A stretch of DNA of 64,000 bases from Chloroflexota bacterium (lineage in GTDB: Bacteria; Chloroflexota; Anaerolineae; Aggregatilineales; Phototrophicaceae), in NCBI GenBank assembly GCA_013388745.1, contig JACAER010000034.1, positions 1 to 64,000 of the forward strand. Reading direction: 5' to 3'. Made by a program: the position numbers and the translations under genes. Below the pieces are notes generated by a model. The model searched no databases. It saw only the letters and a list, made by a program, of their open reading frames with translations, and had not been told where the DNA came from. Positions within the stretch are counted from its first letter, which is position 1. Each line of letters opens with the position of its first letter. Below, one piece after another: positions 27,738 to 35,291 of the stretch.

Positions 27738-28380
27738 GCAGCAGACCTTTCAGGAAGCCATCGGCGAACAGGGCGGCGATCTGATCACCGTTGAGCCGCC
27801 CGCCTTCGCGATACCACACGCTGACCCAGTTGTGCGCGCCAAGAATCATTTTGCTGAAAATGGGTACGTCGATGGGCTTAAATTCGCCGACGGCGATGCC
27901 TTCGCGCAGCACACGCCGGAACAGGTCTTCGAAATAATCGCGGCGGGCGAAAAAGGTGTCGCGGCGCTGCAAGAGTCCCTGCTGCGCGTCGGCGTCGAAG
28001 GCGCTGCCGTTACGCGGCGGCGTTTTCAGGCTCATCAGCGAGCGGATTTCGAAGACCATCGCCGCGCCGACCGCCGTGTTTTGTGTCAGGCTGACAACAT
28101 GCAGCGCGATCATCAGGCGCAGTTTTTCGGCGCAGGGGCGTGTCGATTCGACAATCGGTTCGATTTCGCCGATGACGTGATCGAGGCCGGCTTCGAGCAC
28201 GGCCAGCAGCAGTTCGTCTTTGTTGCGGAAGTGGTGATAGAGGCTGGCGGCGGTCAGGTTGACCTGCGCCGCGATGTCTTTCATAGTCGTGGCTTCGTAG
28301 CCGTTGCGCTGTAGCACGTCGGCAGCGGCCATGATAATATCGTCCTTATGGACGGATTGGTCAGCAGGTTTGCGCGCCAC
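27730..28380 (-). CDS. TetR/AcrR transcriptional regulator, probable controller of the acyl-CoA cluster
   Basis: The 216-residue regulator has a TetR helix-turn-helix (TMKDIAAQVNLTAASLYHHFRNKDELL) and a ligand-binding domain with helices around IALHVVSLTQ and WVSVWYREGGRL, typical for regulators of fatty-acid or steroid-CoA degradation. The start is GTG 28380 with AGGAG ten bases upstream. It is the first gene of a minus-strand run that continues to 13898, so it likely represses that run until an acyl-CoA binds. Confidence 0.85.
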   Translation of the reverse strand: MARKPADQSVHKDDIIMAAADVLQRNGYEATTMKDIAAQVNLTAASLYHHFRNKDELLLAVLEAGLDHVIGEIEPIVESTRPCAEKLRLMIALHVVSLTQNTAVGAAMVFEIRSLMSLKTPPRNGSAFDADAQQGLLQRRDTFFARRDYFEDLFRRVLREGIAVGEFKPIDVPIFSKMILGAHNWVSVWYREGGRLNGDQIAALFADGFLKGLLHE

Positions 28381-28394
28381 AGTGATTGCACTCC

Positions 28395-28404
28395 TGTGTA
28401 CACA
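28395..28404. promoter_or_regulatory. Palindrome TGTGTACACA, candidate TetR operator
   Basis: A perfect ten-base palindrome 14 bases before the tetR start and in the shared region with the divergent membrane-protein gene. Position is right for autoregulation; no second copy was found before the downstream genes. Confidence 0.35.
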
Positions 28405-28456
28405 TGCGCTAAAAAATCAAATCGTCATTAGATTATCATATCACAAAAGGCCTGGC

Positions 28457-30310
28457 TTGAGCAAAGAATCTACAAGGCCACCGCAGGCACAGCCTCCCGA
28501 AGAGCGTGTGAATTCTCAGCCAGTTCTCAGCCAGAAGCGGTTGGGCGTGGCGCTGCGGCTGGCGGGCGGGCTGGCGGGGCTGGCGTGTCTGACGCTGGGG
28601 CAAGGGCTACTGCTGGATTCGCGGCTGCCGTTTGCGCCGCTGCTGCTGTATGCGGTGGGCACGGCGCTGCTGCTGCCGCTGCTGAATCATGGGGCGAAGT
28701 ACCCGGCGCGCGAGTCGCACGAGGGCGGACTGATCGAATTTTTGCCGGCGCGCGACCGTGGGCTGTACGCGGCGGGCGCGCTGTTTTTCGGCGTGATTGG
28801 CGGGCTGGCAGCGCAGTTGGGCAGGCCGTCGCTGCTGCTCGTGGCGATGTGGCTGCTGTGTACGCTGGCGACGCTGGCGTTGTTCGTGCGGGTGCGTTTA
28901 CATGTGAGCGAGAAGGCACTGGGGCGTTTTTGGCCGGAGGCGCTGGCGCTGGCGGCGCTGCCGTTTGTACTGGCGCTGCTGCTGCGCGCGACGTATGCGC
29001 CGGAAATCGGCCTGGTGGAACATTACGCGCGGGCAGAAGCGATTGCCGCGCTGCAAAGCGGCCAGACGCCGGCACAGTATCCCGCCAGCCCGTTTTTGCT
29101 GACGCTGGAAACAATGGCGGCGGGCAGGACGCTGGAAATGGCCGATTTTGTGCGTGTGAGCGCGGCGGCAGCGCTGGCGCTGGTAGCGCTGGTGTCTATG
29201 TTGGGCGCAGCGCTGGCCGGACGCTGGGCAGGGTTAGCAGGGGCGGCGCTGGCGGCGAGCAGCGGCTGGACGCTGGCGCTGGCGAAGGCTGGCACGGAAC
29301 ATGCGCTGCTGGCGCTGTGCGCGGCGCTGTATCTGCTGGCGCTGTGGGCAGCGGACGGCGCGGAACGCCGGAAAACGTACTCGACAGGGTTGTGGGCGCT
29401 GGTGGGCGTGTGTCTGGGGCAGGGCTGGCTGATCTCGCCGGATTTCGGCTGGCTGGCGCTGCTGCTGCCGGCGCGCGCAGCGCTGCATCTGCTGGATGAG
29501 CGTCCGTTGTGGTGGAAAAATGCCTTACAAACGCTGCGGCGGCTGTACGGCTGGCGCGGAATGCAGCGCGCGCTGGTGTGGTTCGCCACGCCGCTGCTGC
29601 TGCCGGCAGTGCTGCTGGATGCATGGCGGCGGGCGCAGCGTGGGCTGCCGGGCATGGTTGTGGCAGCGCTGCTGGCGCTGATTGTGCTGCTGCCGTTCGT
29701 GCTGCTGGCGCCGGATTTCGGCTGGCTGCCGCAGGCGCACGTGGCGACGGATTATGAGGCGCGCAGCGGTCAGCCGCCGCTGTATGCGTCGCTCGATTCG
29801 CTGGCGTCGTCTGCGCTGCTGTTTTATCTGACGCGCGATCCTTCGCCGCTGCATGGGCTGTTGAACCGCCCGGCGCTGCTGCCGCTGGTGACGGCGCTGC
29901 TCACGGCAGGGCTGCTGCTGTGGGCGCTGCGCTGGACACAGCGTGACACCCGCGGCGATGGAGATCAGCAGGCCGCGCGCGTGGAGAAAGGACGCACGCT
30001 GCTGCCGCTGCTGGCGCTGGCCATGTGTTTGCTGCCGGGGGCGCTGCGGCTGGAGGTGCCAGCCAGCGCCCCGGATGTGCTGGCGGCGGGGCTGGCGCTG
30101 CCGCTGGTGTTTGTATTGGTGGGTATGGGCGCGGCGGCGCTGGCCGGGCATCTGCGCGCCCTGTTGGGCCGTTTGGGCATGCTGCTGGCGCTGCTGCTGT
30201 TGGCGGGCGGCGTGCTGTGGTCGGCGCTCGATGCGCAGCGCCATTATAACGATGTGGCGCTGCCGGCCTACGAGCAGTCGGCGCAGGTATACGAGCAAAC
30301 GCTGCCCTGA
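28457..30310 (+). CDS. Large polytopic membrane protein (GT-C-like topology), unknown
   Basis: The 617-residue protein has about 12 hydrophobic, Leu/Ala-rich segments. An external loop after the fourth segment contains PEIGLVEHYARAEAIAAL. This recalls the acidic first loop of GT-C glycosyltransferases (GT39, dolichyl/undecaprenyl donors), but the diagnostic Asp-Glu pair is not evident, so the assignment is weak. Start: TTG 28457 with AAAGG six bases upstream; upstream codons up to 28304 lie antisense to tetR and are not plausible. Composition is extremely GC and Leu-rich. Confidence 0.6.
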   Translation: MSKESTRPPQAQPPEERVNSQPVLSQKRLGVALRLAGGLAGLACLTLGQGLLLDSRLPFAPLLLYAVGTALLLPLLNHGAKYPARESHEGGLIEFLPARDRGLYAAGALFFGVIGGLAAQLGRPSLLLVAMWLLCTLATLALFVRVRLHVSEKALGRFWPEALALAALPFVLALLLRATYAPEIGLVEHYARAEAIAALQSGQTPAQYPASPFLLTLETMAAGRTLEMADFVRVSAAAALALVALVSMLGAALAGRWAGLAGAALAASSGWTLALAKAGTEHALLALCAALYLLALWAADGAERRKTYSTGLWALVGVCLGQGWLISPDFGWLALLLPARAALHLLDERPLWWKNALQTLRRLYGWRGMQRALVWFATPLLLPAVLLDAWRRAQRGLPGMVVAALLALIVLLPFVLLAPDFGWLPQAHVATDYEARSGQPPLYASLDSLASSALLFYLTRDPSPLHGLLNRPALLPLVTALLTAGLLLWALRWTQRDTRGDGDQQAARVEKGRTLLPLLALAMCLLPGALRLEVPASAPDVLAAGLALPLVFVLVGMGAAALAGHLRALLGRLGMLLALLLLAGGVLWSALDAQRHYNDVALPAYEQSAQVYEQTLP

Positions 30311-30320
30311 GCGCTCAGGG
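30305..30320. other. 16-bp perfect palindrome covering both convergent stop codons
   Basis: CCCTGAGCGCTCAGGG contains the TGA of the membrane gene (30308-30310) and, on the other strand, the TGA of the lipoprotein gene (30315-30317). It may act as a small bidirectional terminator stem, although no T run follows. Confidence 0.4.
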
Positions 30321-30764
30321 GACAGTGATAGACGTTAACAGGCGCTCGAAAATCGCGCCGTAGATTGCCCACTCGGCGACAGGAGCAGTGCTGTAAACAT
30401 AGAGCGGCGTGCCGTCGAAATTCAGCGTCCGCGCTTCGCTGCGCATGGGCGCACCGCTGTCGAGCGCTGGCGGGCGGTCGATGGGCACGACGGAAAGCAG
30501 GAGCAGGGCGGCGTTTTCTGGCGCGGCGAAGATCACGGTAGGCGGGAGGCTGGCCGCGCCGCTGATGACGCGCCAGCCGGCAGGGTACTCGACGCGAAAT
30601 ATGCCAAAGTCGAGCGTATCGGCGGTGACAACGAAGGCTGCGCCGGGCGTAGAGCTCAACTGCGGCGGATGCGCGACGGGCACGCAGGCGGTGAGCAGCA
30701 GGATGAGCAGCAAGACGCGCGCGCGGGCGAAAAATTCGCCGGCGGACGGTCGCGCACACCTCAC
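30315..30764 (-). CDS. Lipoprotein, unknown function
   Basis: The 149-residue product has a short basic N-terminus, a hydrophobic segment and a lipobox LLTAC (Cys at about residue 27), so it should be lipid-anchored outside the membrane. The rest is a beta-rich domain (IFRVEYPAGWRVI) like small secreted modules of unknown role. I start at GTG 30764 with GGAGAGG in front; this ribosome site is part of a palindromic repeat. The open frame upstream (to 30908) has no start with a ribosome site. Convergent with the membrane protein. Confidence 0.55.
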   Translation of the reverse strand: MRCARPSAGEFFARARVLLLILLLTACVPVAHPPQLSSTPGAAFVVTADTLDFGIFRVEYPAGWRVISGAASLPPTVIFAAPENAALLLLSVVPIDRPPALDSGAPMRSEARTLNFDGTPLYVYSTAPVAEWAIYGAIFERLLTSITVP

Positions 30765-30771
30765 CCCCCAA

Positions 30772-30829
30772 CCCCCTCTCCGTGTGCGGGATTGGCGCGC
30801 AGGCCGTGATTCGCCACACGGAGAGGGGG
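30772..30829. repeat. 15-bp inverted repeat of the CCCCCTCTCC type
   Basis: CCCCCTCTCCGTGTG (30772-30786) and CACACGGAGAGGGGG (30815-30829) are perfect inverted copies around a 28-base loop, with CTCACCCCCCAA just outside. This resembles a dispersed palindromic element found in many Chloroflexota and other genomes. It sits directly upstream of the lipoprotein start and supplies its ribosome site. Confidence 0.6.
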
Positions 30830-30911
30830 AGTCGCGGCGGCCAGAGGTTCGCCTCGTGGATAAGTTCAGCGTAGAAAACTCTGTCGGCATGGTTGATAGC
30901 GCGCTCAATGG

Positions 30912-31409
30912 TTACGGCGCGCGGTTGGGGGCATCGGGGTTGGCGGCCATCTCGCGCGAGGCCGGGTCGCCGCACGAGACCCAGCCGGCCCAAGCTGTCA
31001 CGCGCCACTGCTGCGCTGCGTCGGCTTCCATACGCAGATAGATGCATACGCCGCTGAAGCCTTCATTTTCGGCATATGTGGCGATCAACTGCACGTCCCA
31101 CGCGCTGCCGACCAGCGCGGAACGGCGATAAACGACGCTGATATAGTCGCCCCACTCCGGCGGCATATACGCGCGGACGCAGGCCGAGACACTGCCAGCG
31201 GGGCAGGTGACGCGCACGTAGTCCAGCAGTGCGGGCGCAAGCAGCGCGGTGGCAGTCGCGTCATCGCCGCGTCCGGCGGCATCGGCAAAGCGCAGCGCGG
31301 CATCAAAAGCTGGTGTGCTCTGCGGCGCGAGAGCCACCGAGGCCAGCGCGACCAGCACAATCACGATCCCGGCGCTGATCACGATCCACAAAACCCGTTT
31401 CGATATCAT
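30912..31409 (-). CDS. Single-pass membrane-anchored protein, unknown
   Basis: A 165-residue protein with an N-terminal transmembrane segment (about residues 8-28) followed by an extracytoplasmic alpha/beta domain of about 120 residues (FDAALRFADAAGRGDDATATALL, then a Cys pair). The opening helix and beta-sheet pattern recall NTF2-like/DUF4878 lumazine-type domains, not confirmable by eye. It lies between the palindromic repeat and the divergent TetR gene. Confidence 0.5.
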   Translation of the reverse strand: MISKRVLWIVISAGIVIVLVALASVALAPQSTPAFDAALRFADAAGRGDDATATALLAPALLDYVRVTCPAGSVSACVRAYMPPEWGDYISVVYRRSALVGSAWDVQLIATYAENEGFSGVCIYLRMEADAAQQWRVTAWAGWVSCGDPASREMAANPDAPNRAP

Positions 31410-31505
31410 AGCTCACACCTCAGCGCCCGATTATACAGGACGTTTATGTATTTGAGATATTGCATCGACTATAATTGGATGGAATATTCAGACAGATTTA
31501 GGGCC

Positions 31506-32090
31506 ATGGACGACAATATTCTCTTCACAACGGCACGTCCCACGCGGGCAGACGCGGTGAAAAACCGCGAGCTGCTGCTGGATACTGCGCGCCGCCTGTT
31601 CGATGAGCAGGGGGTCGAAGCGGTGTCGATGTCGGCGCTGGCGGAGGCGGCGGGGGTGGGCAAAGGCACGCTGTACCGCCATTTCACCAGTAAAAGCGAT
31701 CTGTGCGAAGCCCTGCTGGACGCCGATCAACGCGCGCTGCAAGAACTCACGCTGCAACGGCTGCGCAGCAGCGGCGACGCGCTGGATACGCTGCGCTGGT
31801 TCCTGCTGGAAGTGGCGGGATTCGCCGAACGCAACAGCCCACTGCTGTGCACGAACTCGCGCAACGACCCGCAGCCGATGCTGCAACTGCCGGCGCACCG
31901 CTGGTGGCGGCAGACGATTCGCGGCCTGCTGCAACAACTGGCGCTCACGAGCGACATCGATTACACGGCGGACGTGCTGTACGTGATGCTGGATGCCAAC
32001 ATCATGAGTTTTCAGCATCGGGCGCTGGGCTACAGCTACGCGCGCATCCGCGAGGGGCTGCTGGCGACACTGGAACGGCTGGTGGCGTAA
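31506..32090 (+). CDS. TetR/AcrR transcriptional regulator
   Basis: A 194-residue regulator. The DNA-binding region reads SMSALAEAAGVGKGTLYRHFTSKSDLC; the C-terminal domain is a short helical bundle (TLRWFLLEVAGFAERN). ATG 31506 is preceded by AGGG and is the start that leaves a normal 25-residue lead before the first helix; the upstream in-frame ATG at 31446 is unlikely. Its target is not obvious: the gene is downstream-convergent with the methyltransferase gene at 34035 once the inserted R-M unit is removed. Confidence 0.8.
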   Translation: MDDNILFTTARPTRADAVKNRELLLDTARRLFDEQGVEAVSMSALAEAAGVGKGTLYRHFTSKSDLCEALLDADQRALQELTLQRLRSSGDALDTLRWFLLEVAGFAERNSPLLCTNSRNDPQPMLQLPAHRWWRQTIRGLLQQLALTSDIDYTADVLYVMLDANIMSFQHRALGYSYARIREGLLATLERLVA

Positions 32091-32115
32091 GCCGCACCCA
32101 CGCCCTGAAACGTCC

Positions 32116-32141
32116 GCTACCACACGCCGGGCAGCAGGCGC
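32116..32141. repeat. 26-bp direct repeat, left copy
   Basis: Identical in all 26 positions to 34034-34059; on the minus strand it reads as the end of a methyltransferase gene (RLLPGVW stop) with no gene in front of it. Confidence 0.9.
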
Positions 32142-32152
32142 AGGCTGCTCAA

Positions 32153-32181
32153 TTGCTGACAAAAGCTTGTGCGATTACAAT
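32153..32181 (+). promoter_or_regulatory. Candidate promoter of the R-M operon
   Basis: TTGCTG (32153-32158) and TACAAT (32176-32181) are separated by 17 bases and lie inside the inserted unit, just after the left repeat. This gives the unit its own promoter about 40 bases before the endonuclease start. Confidence 0.5.
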
Positions 32182-32221
32182 GATGCATAAGTTTTACTGA
32201 ATGTATTCATAGGATTGTTGT

Positions 32222-33103
32222 TTGCCTAAACAACCACTTGCTGAAGTATTTGGATTTCCGATTGACAATTTGACACCAGAGGCACAGCGCTACCGGAAAA
32301 ATCGTCTGTGTCCCTACAATAATCGTGTCCCATCCTGTACAAAAGATAAGGCCAGCGATCCGCTAGGCGTGTGCAGTGTATACGAAGGCGAGGTTGCTAC
32401 CATCACCTGCCCTGTGCGTTTCCGGCAAGATTGGCTGGTGGCCGAAGATGCCAGCCAATTCTTCTTTCCCGCACACACTCATTGGACATCATTAACCGAA
32501 GTGCGTCTGAACGATAAAAACGGACAATCGGCAGGCAATATTGATGTCGTGCTGGTCGCCTACGATGAACGTGGAAGCGTTATTGATTTTGGTACGTTAG
32601 AGGTGCAAGCGGTTTACATTTCCGGCAATGTGCGTCGCCCTTTTGCATTCTATATGGAGGACCCTCCCAGCCGCTTGGGCATGGATTGGTCAGGTCACAG
32701 TCTGTATCCGCGTCCCGATTATCTGTCATCTTCGCGCAAGCGACTTGCGCCGCAGATGTTGTACAAAGGCGGAATTCTGCACGCCTGGCGCAAGAAGCAA
32801 GCTGTTGCGCTTCATCGTACTTTCTTCGAGACTCTGCCGACGCTGCCTGAAGTGAGTGTCGGGGATGCAGAAATCGCATGGCTGGTGTATGACCTTGCGC
32901 TCGACGTTACACAAAATCGCTGGCGGTTAACGCGCCACAAAACCGTCTACACCCGCTTTGAAGCGGCTTTGCGACGTATTACTGTACCCGAAATCGGCCC
33001 GCTGTCGGCATTTTTAGAGCATTTGCAGATGCGCCTTGACGCCAAGCTGGACGCTGAGAATCCACCCGACGCGCCGACACTGAACGATTTGAGCGAGTCC
33101 TGA
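32222..33103 (+). CDS. NotI-family type II restriction endonuclease
   Basis: The 293-residue protein matches the NotI family. The four Cys that hold the NotI iron (Fe-Cys4) fold are present at 30, 39, 51 and 63 (NRLCPYNN, PSCTKD, LGVCSV, ITCPVRF). The catalytic core NIDVVLV and LEVQAVYISGN gives Asp108, Glu127 and Gln129, the D...ExQ variant of PD-(D/E)XK used by NotI. It cuts DNA at a specific site, presumably 8 bp long or similar. Start is TTG 32222 with AGGA upstream; the lead PLAEVFGFPIDNLTPEAQRY is typical of the family. It is nine bases before the methyltransferase gene. Confidence 0.9.
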   Translation: MPKQPLAEVFGFPIDNLTPEAQRYRKNRLCPYNNRVPSCTKDKASDPLGVCSVYEGEVATITCPVRFRQDWLVAEDASQFFFPAHTHWTSLTEVRLNDKNGQSAGNIDVVLVAYDERGSVIDFGTLEVQAVYISGNVRRPFAFYMEDPPSRLGMDWSGHSLYPRPDYLSSSRKRLAPQMLYKGGILHAWRKKQAVALHRTFFETLPTLPEVSVGDAEIAWLVYDLALDVTQNRWRLTRHKTVYTRFEAALRRITVPEIGPLSAFLEHLQMRLDAKLDAENPPDAPTLNDLSES

Positions 33104-33111
33104 GGTCATCT

Positions 33112-34020
33112 ATGGCGCGCGAGATCTTCGAAAAACAGCTCCCTTTGTTTACAGAAAACGATGCTTCCGAACCCCCGATTGTCAATGTCGCGTCTGTGCC
33201 GCAGCGCAGCGTTTTTCGCTATCCCGGCGGCAAGACCTGGTTTGTTCCTTATCTGCGTCGTTGGTTGCGGTCGCTTCCAGTGCCGCCTGTTGAATTCATC
33301 GAGCCGTTCGCGGGTAGCGGCATTGTCGCATTAACGGCGGCGTTCGAAAAGCTTGCGCAGAGAGTCACCCTGGTGGAGATTGACCCGCAGATCGCTGCCG
33401 TCTGGCATACGCTCCTTAGTCAGGATGCCTATTGGTTAGCCCAGCGCATCGTAAGGTTCGAAATGACCGCAAAGTCTGTGGAGGCCGCGTTAGCTTCCTC
33501 ACCATCCTCCACACGCGAGCGTGCCTTTCAGACGATTTTGCAGAATCGAGTGAATCGCGGGGGGATTCTGGCGGCGGGCGCGGGGCGCGTAAAAACCGGC
33601 GAGAAAGGTAAAGGCCTGGCCTCGCGTTGGTATCCGCAGACACTCGCCAGGCGCATTCTTGCGATCGCCACGATCAAAGAACGGGTGCATTTTATCGAAG
33701 GCGATGGGGTCGAAATCCTGGAGCAAAACAGCGCACGTGCTGATGCAGTTTTCTTCATTGACCCTCCTTATACGGCGGGCGGAAAACGTGCCGGGCGGCG
33801 ATTGTATACCTATGCGGACGTTGATCATGAAGCGCTGTTCCGCACTGTCGCGTGCCTGACGGGAGATTTCTTGATGACCTATGACAACAGCGAAAACGCG
33901 CGTCTGCTGGCGGAAGCACACGCCTTCTTGCTGAAGCCCATGGCGATGAAAAACACGCATCATGCCCAGATGACGGAATTACTCATCTCTCGTAAACTGG
34001 ATTGGCTGGATTACGGCTAA
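33112..34020 (+). CDS. D12-class DNA adenine methyltransferase
   Basis: A 302-residue DNA N6-adenine methyltransferase of the Dam/D12 class: FRYPGGKTWFVPYL (SAM loop, residues 35-48), EPFAGSGIVALTAAFE and FIDPPYTAGGKRAG (DPPY catalytic motif near 215). It should protect the host by methylating adenine in the site of the partner nuclease. A central variable region (about 110-200) determines the target. The gene follows the endonuclease gene by eight bases and is the second gene of the inserted unit. Confidence 0.92.
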   Translation: MAREIFEKQLPLFTENDASEPPIVNVASVPQRSVFRYPGGKTWFVPYLRRWLRSLPVPPVEFIEPFAGSGIVALTAAFEKLAQRVTLVEIDPQIAAVWHTLLSQDAYWLAQRIVRFEMTAKSVEAALASSPSSTRERAFQTILQNRVNRGGILAAGAGRVKTGEKGKGLASRWYPQTLARRILAIATIKERVHFIEGDGVEILEQNSARADAVFFIDPPYTAGGKRAGRRLYTYADVDHEALFRTVACLTGDFLMTYDNSENARLLAEAHAFLLKPMAMKNTHHAQMTELLISRKLDWLDYG

Positions 34021-34033
34021 GACATCGACGGCG

Positions 34034-34059
34034 GCTACCACACGCCGGGCAGCAGGCGC
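34034..34059. repeat. 26-bp direct repeat, right copy
   Basis: Begins one base beyond the stop codon of the methyltransferase gene at 34035 and covers its last codons; identical to 32116-32141. Confidence 0.9.
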
Positions 34060-34742
34060 GCGCGCGTGCGCTGCGTATACGCCGTGTAGCCCGGCAGTTC
34101 GGCTTGCAGCGTGCGATCTTCCAGCGCCGTGCGGATCACGAACGTCACCACCCCCACCAGCGCCGGAATCCACGCCGCCCAGGCGCCCAGCGCCAGCGGC
34201 GTCGCCACGAAGTTCAGCAGTACCGCCGTATAACCCGGATGGCGCACGAAGCGGTACGGCCCGCCGCTTTCCACACGCTGTCCCTGCTGCATCCGCACCG
34301 TGCCCTCGAAAAATTTGTTGGCGCTCATGGCCCACGCCAGCAGCGCACAGCTCACTATCAGCAGCGCGTTGCCCACCAGCGCGACCCACGTCTCGACGGG
34401 GGCTGACCAGCGATAGCGGTAATCCAGCCCGGCGACGAAGGGCAGCGCGAATTGCAGCACGGTATAAATGCTCAGCAGCACCCAATCCCAGCGTTTCGTG
34501 CCGGTCATATCCCTGGCGCGGTGGCCGCGTTTGTTCAGCAGTCCCGGATTTCTGCGCGCCAGCACCAGCGACAGCACGATCCAGCAGACCAGCGTGTTGA
34601 GCGTGAAGACCCAGCCCCACGCCCAATCCGTCGTCCCCGCGCCCAAAAACAGTATCACGCCCCAAAACAGCGCCAGCCCAATGTGCCGCGCGATCGTGTT
34701 GTAGCCGTATTTATCCAGTTTCGGCAGCGTTTCGCTTTGCAT
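34035..34742 (-). CDS. Isoprenylcysteine carboxyl methyltransferase-like membrane protein
   Basis: A 235-residue polytopic membrane protein with about five transmembrane helices and the ICMT/PEMT C-terminal signature GPYRFVRHPGYTAVLL and RTALEDRTLQAELPGYTAYTQRTR. In bacteria these proteins methylate isoprenoid or lipid substrates, usually unidentified. GAGGGAAG precedes ATG 34742. The end of the gene, RLLPGVW and stop, is duplicated 1.9 kb away at 32116-32141. It is convergent with the R-M operon. Confidence 0.85.
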   Translation of the reverse strand: MQSETLPKLDKYGYNTIARHIGLALFWGVILFLGAGTTDWAWGWVFTLNTLVCWIVLSLVLARRNPGLLNKRGHRARDMTGTKRWDWVLLSIYTVLQFALPFVAGLDYRYRWSAPVETWVALVGNALLIVSCALLAWAMSANKFFEGTVRMQQGQRVESGGPYRFVRHPGYTAVLLNFVATPLALGAWAAWIPALVGVVTFVIRTALEDRTLQAELPGYTAYTQRTRARLLPGVW

Positions 34743-34901
34743 GGCTTCCCTCTATTTCCTGCGACTTGCACTTTACACATATACGGTGAAAATACCCTAA
34801 AAGTTGCAAAGAGTCGCAGTTTGCTGACGAAAAACATTTCTTATTGTAACAGCGCGCGATCTGATTATACAATGCACATAGGGGAGTCTTTCGGGGGAGC
34901 T

Positions 34902-35192
34902 ATGGCTGAACACTGCACAATTCAATACGACCACTACTACGATGAATTCGGCTCGCAGTTTGTGCTGGTAGCCGTCTACGACGACGGGCGCGCCATCGAC
35001 GAACTGTGGAGCAACAGCGCTTCGCTGGACGACGAGCAGGAAGTCCAGCGCTTCGGCAGCGCGCAGTTGCAAAAGGCGCTGACGCAGATGCAGCGCGACG
35101 GCTGGCAGATCGAAGCCAGCGAAGAACAGCGCTCGCTGGAAACCGTGCCCGCCAGCGAACATGTTGTCTACCGCCTGTTTAAAAAGCTATAA
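34902..35192 (+). CDS. Small acidic protein of unknown function
   Basis: A 96-residue protein with ATG 34902 after GGGGGAG (an ATG at 34872 would add ten residues). It begins with a beta-hairpin-like CTIQYDHYYDEFGSQFVLV and has acidic stretches (SLDDEQEVQRF), ending in VVYRLFKKL. No family recognised. It is 99 bases before the secreted PPC-like protein gene. Confidence 0.5.
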   Translation: MAEHCTIQYDHYYDEFGSQFVLVAVYDDGRAIDELWSNSASLDDEQEVQRFGSAQLQKALTQMQRDGWQIEASEEQRSLETVPASEHVVYRLFKKL

Positions 35193-35291
35193 AAAAATCC
35201 GCTGCGCCGACCCATATTTGCCCCAAGTGGCGTATACTTGCCTGCGTTGCAAGTGCATTGTTTGCACTCTTTTTTCCACAAGGAGAAATTC

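Larger units (their letters stand above)
32116..34059. mobile_element. Repeat-flanked NotI-like restriction-modification unit
   Basis: A perfect 26-bp direct repeat (32116-32141 and 34034-34059, beginning GCTACCACACGCC) brackets the endonuclease and methyltransferase genes. The right copy is the last eight codons and stop of the membrane methyltransferase gene; the left copy is a second, displaced copy of that same 3' end. Removing the unit and one repeat leaves an uninterrupted junction between the TetR and methyltransferase genes. The payload is lower in GC than its surroundings. No integrase or transposase is inside, so it looks like an R-M unit inserted with a long target duplication. Confidence 0.7.

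Noticed and set aside
29525-30298. Open frames of Gln/Arg-rich protein opposite the large membrane protein
   Set aside because: Compositional shadows of Leu/Ala codons (GCG/CTG rich), without ribosome sites or known domains.
32116-34059. att sites of an integrase-borne genomic island
   Set aside because: No integrase, recombinase or tRNA target is inside or beside the unit; the 26-bp repeat fits target duplication instead.
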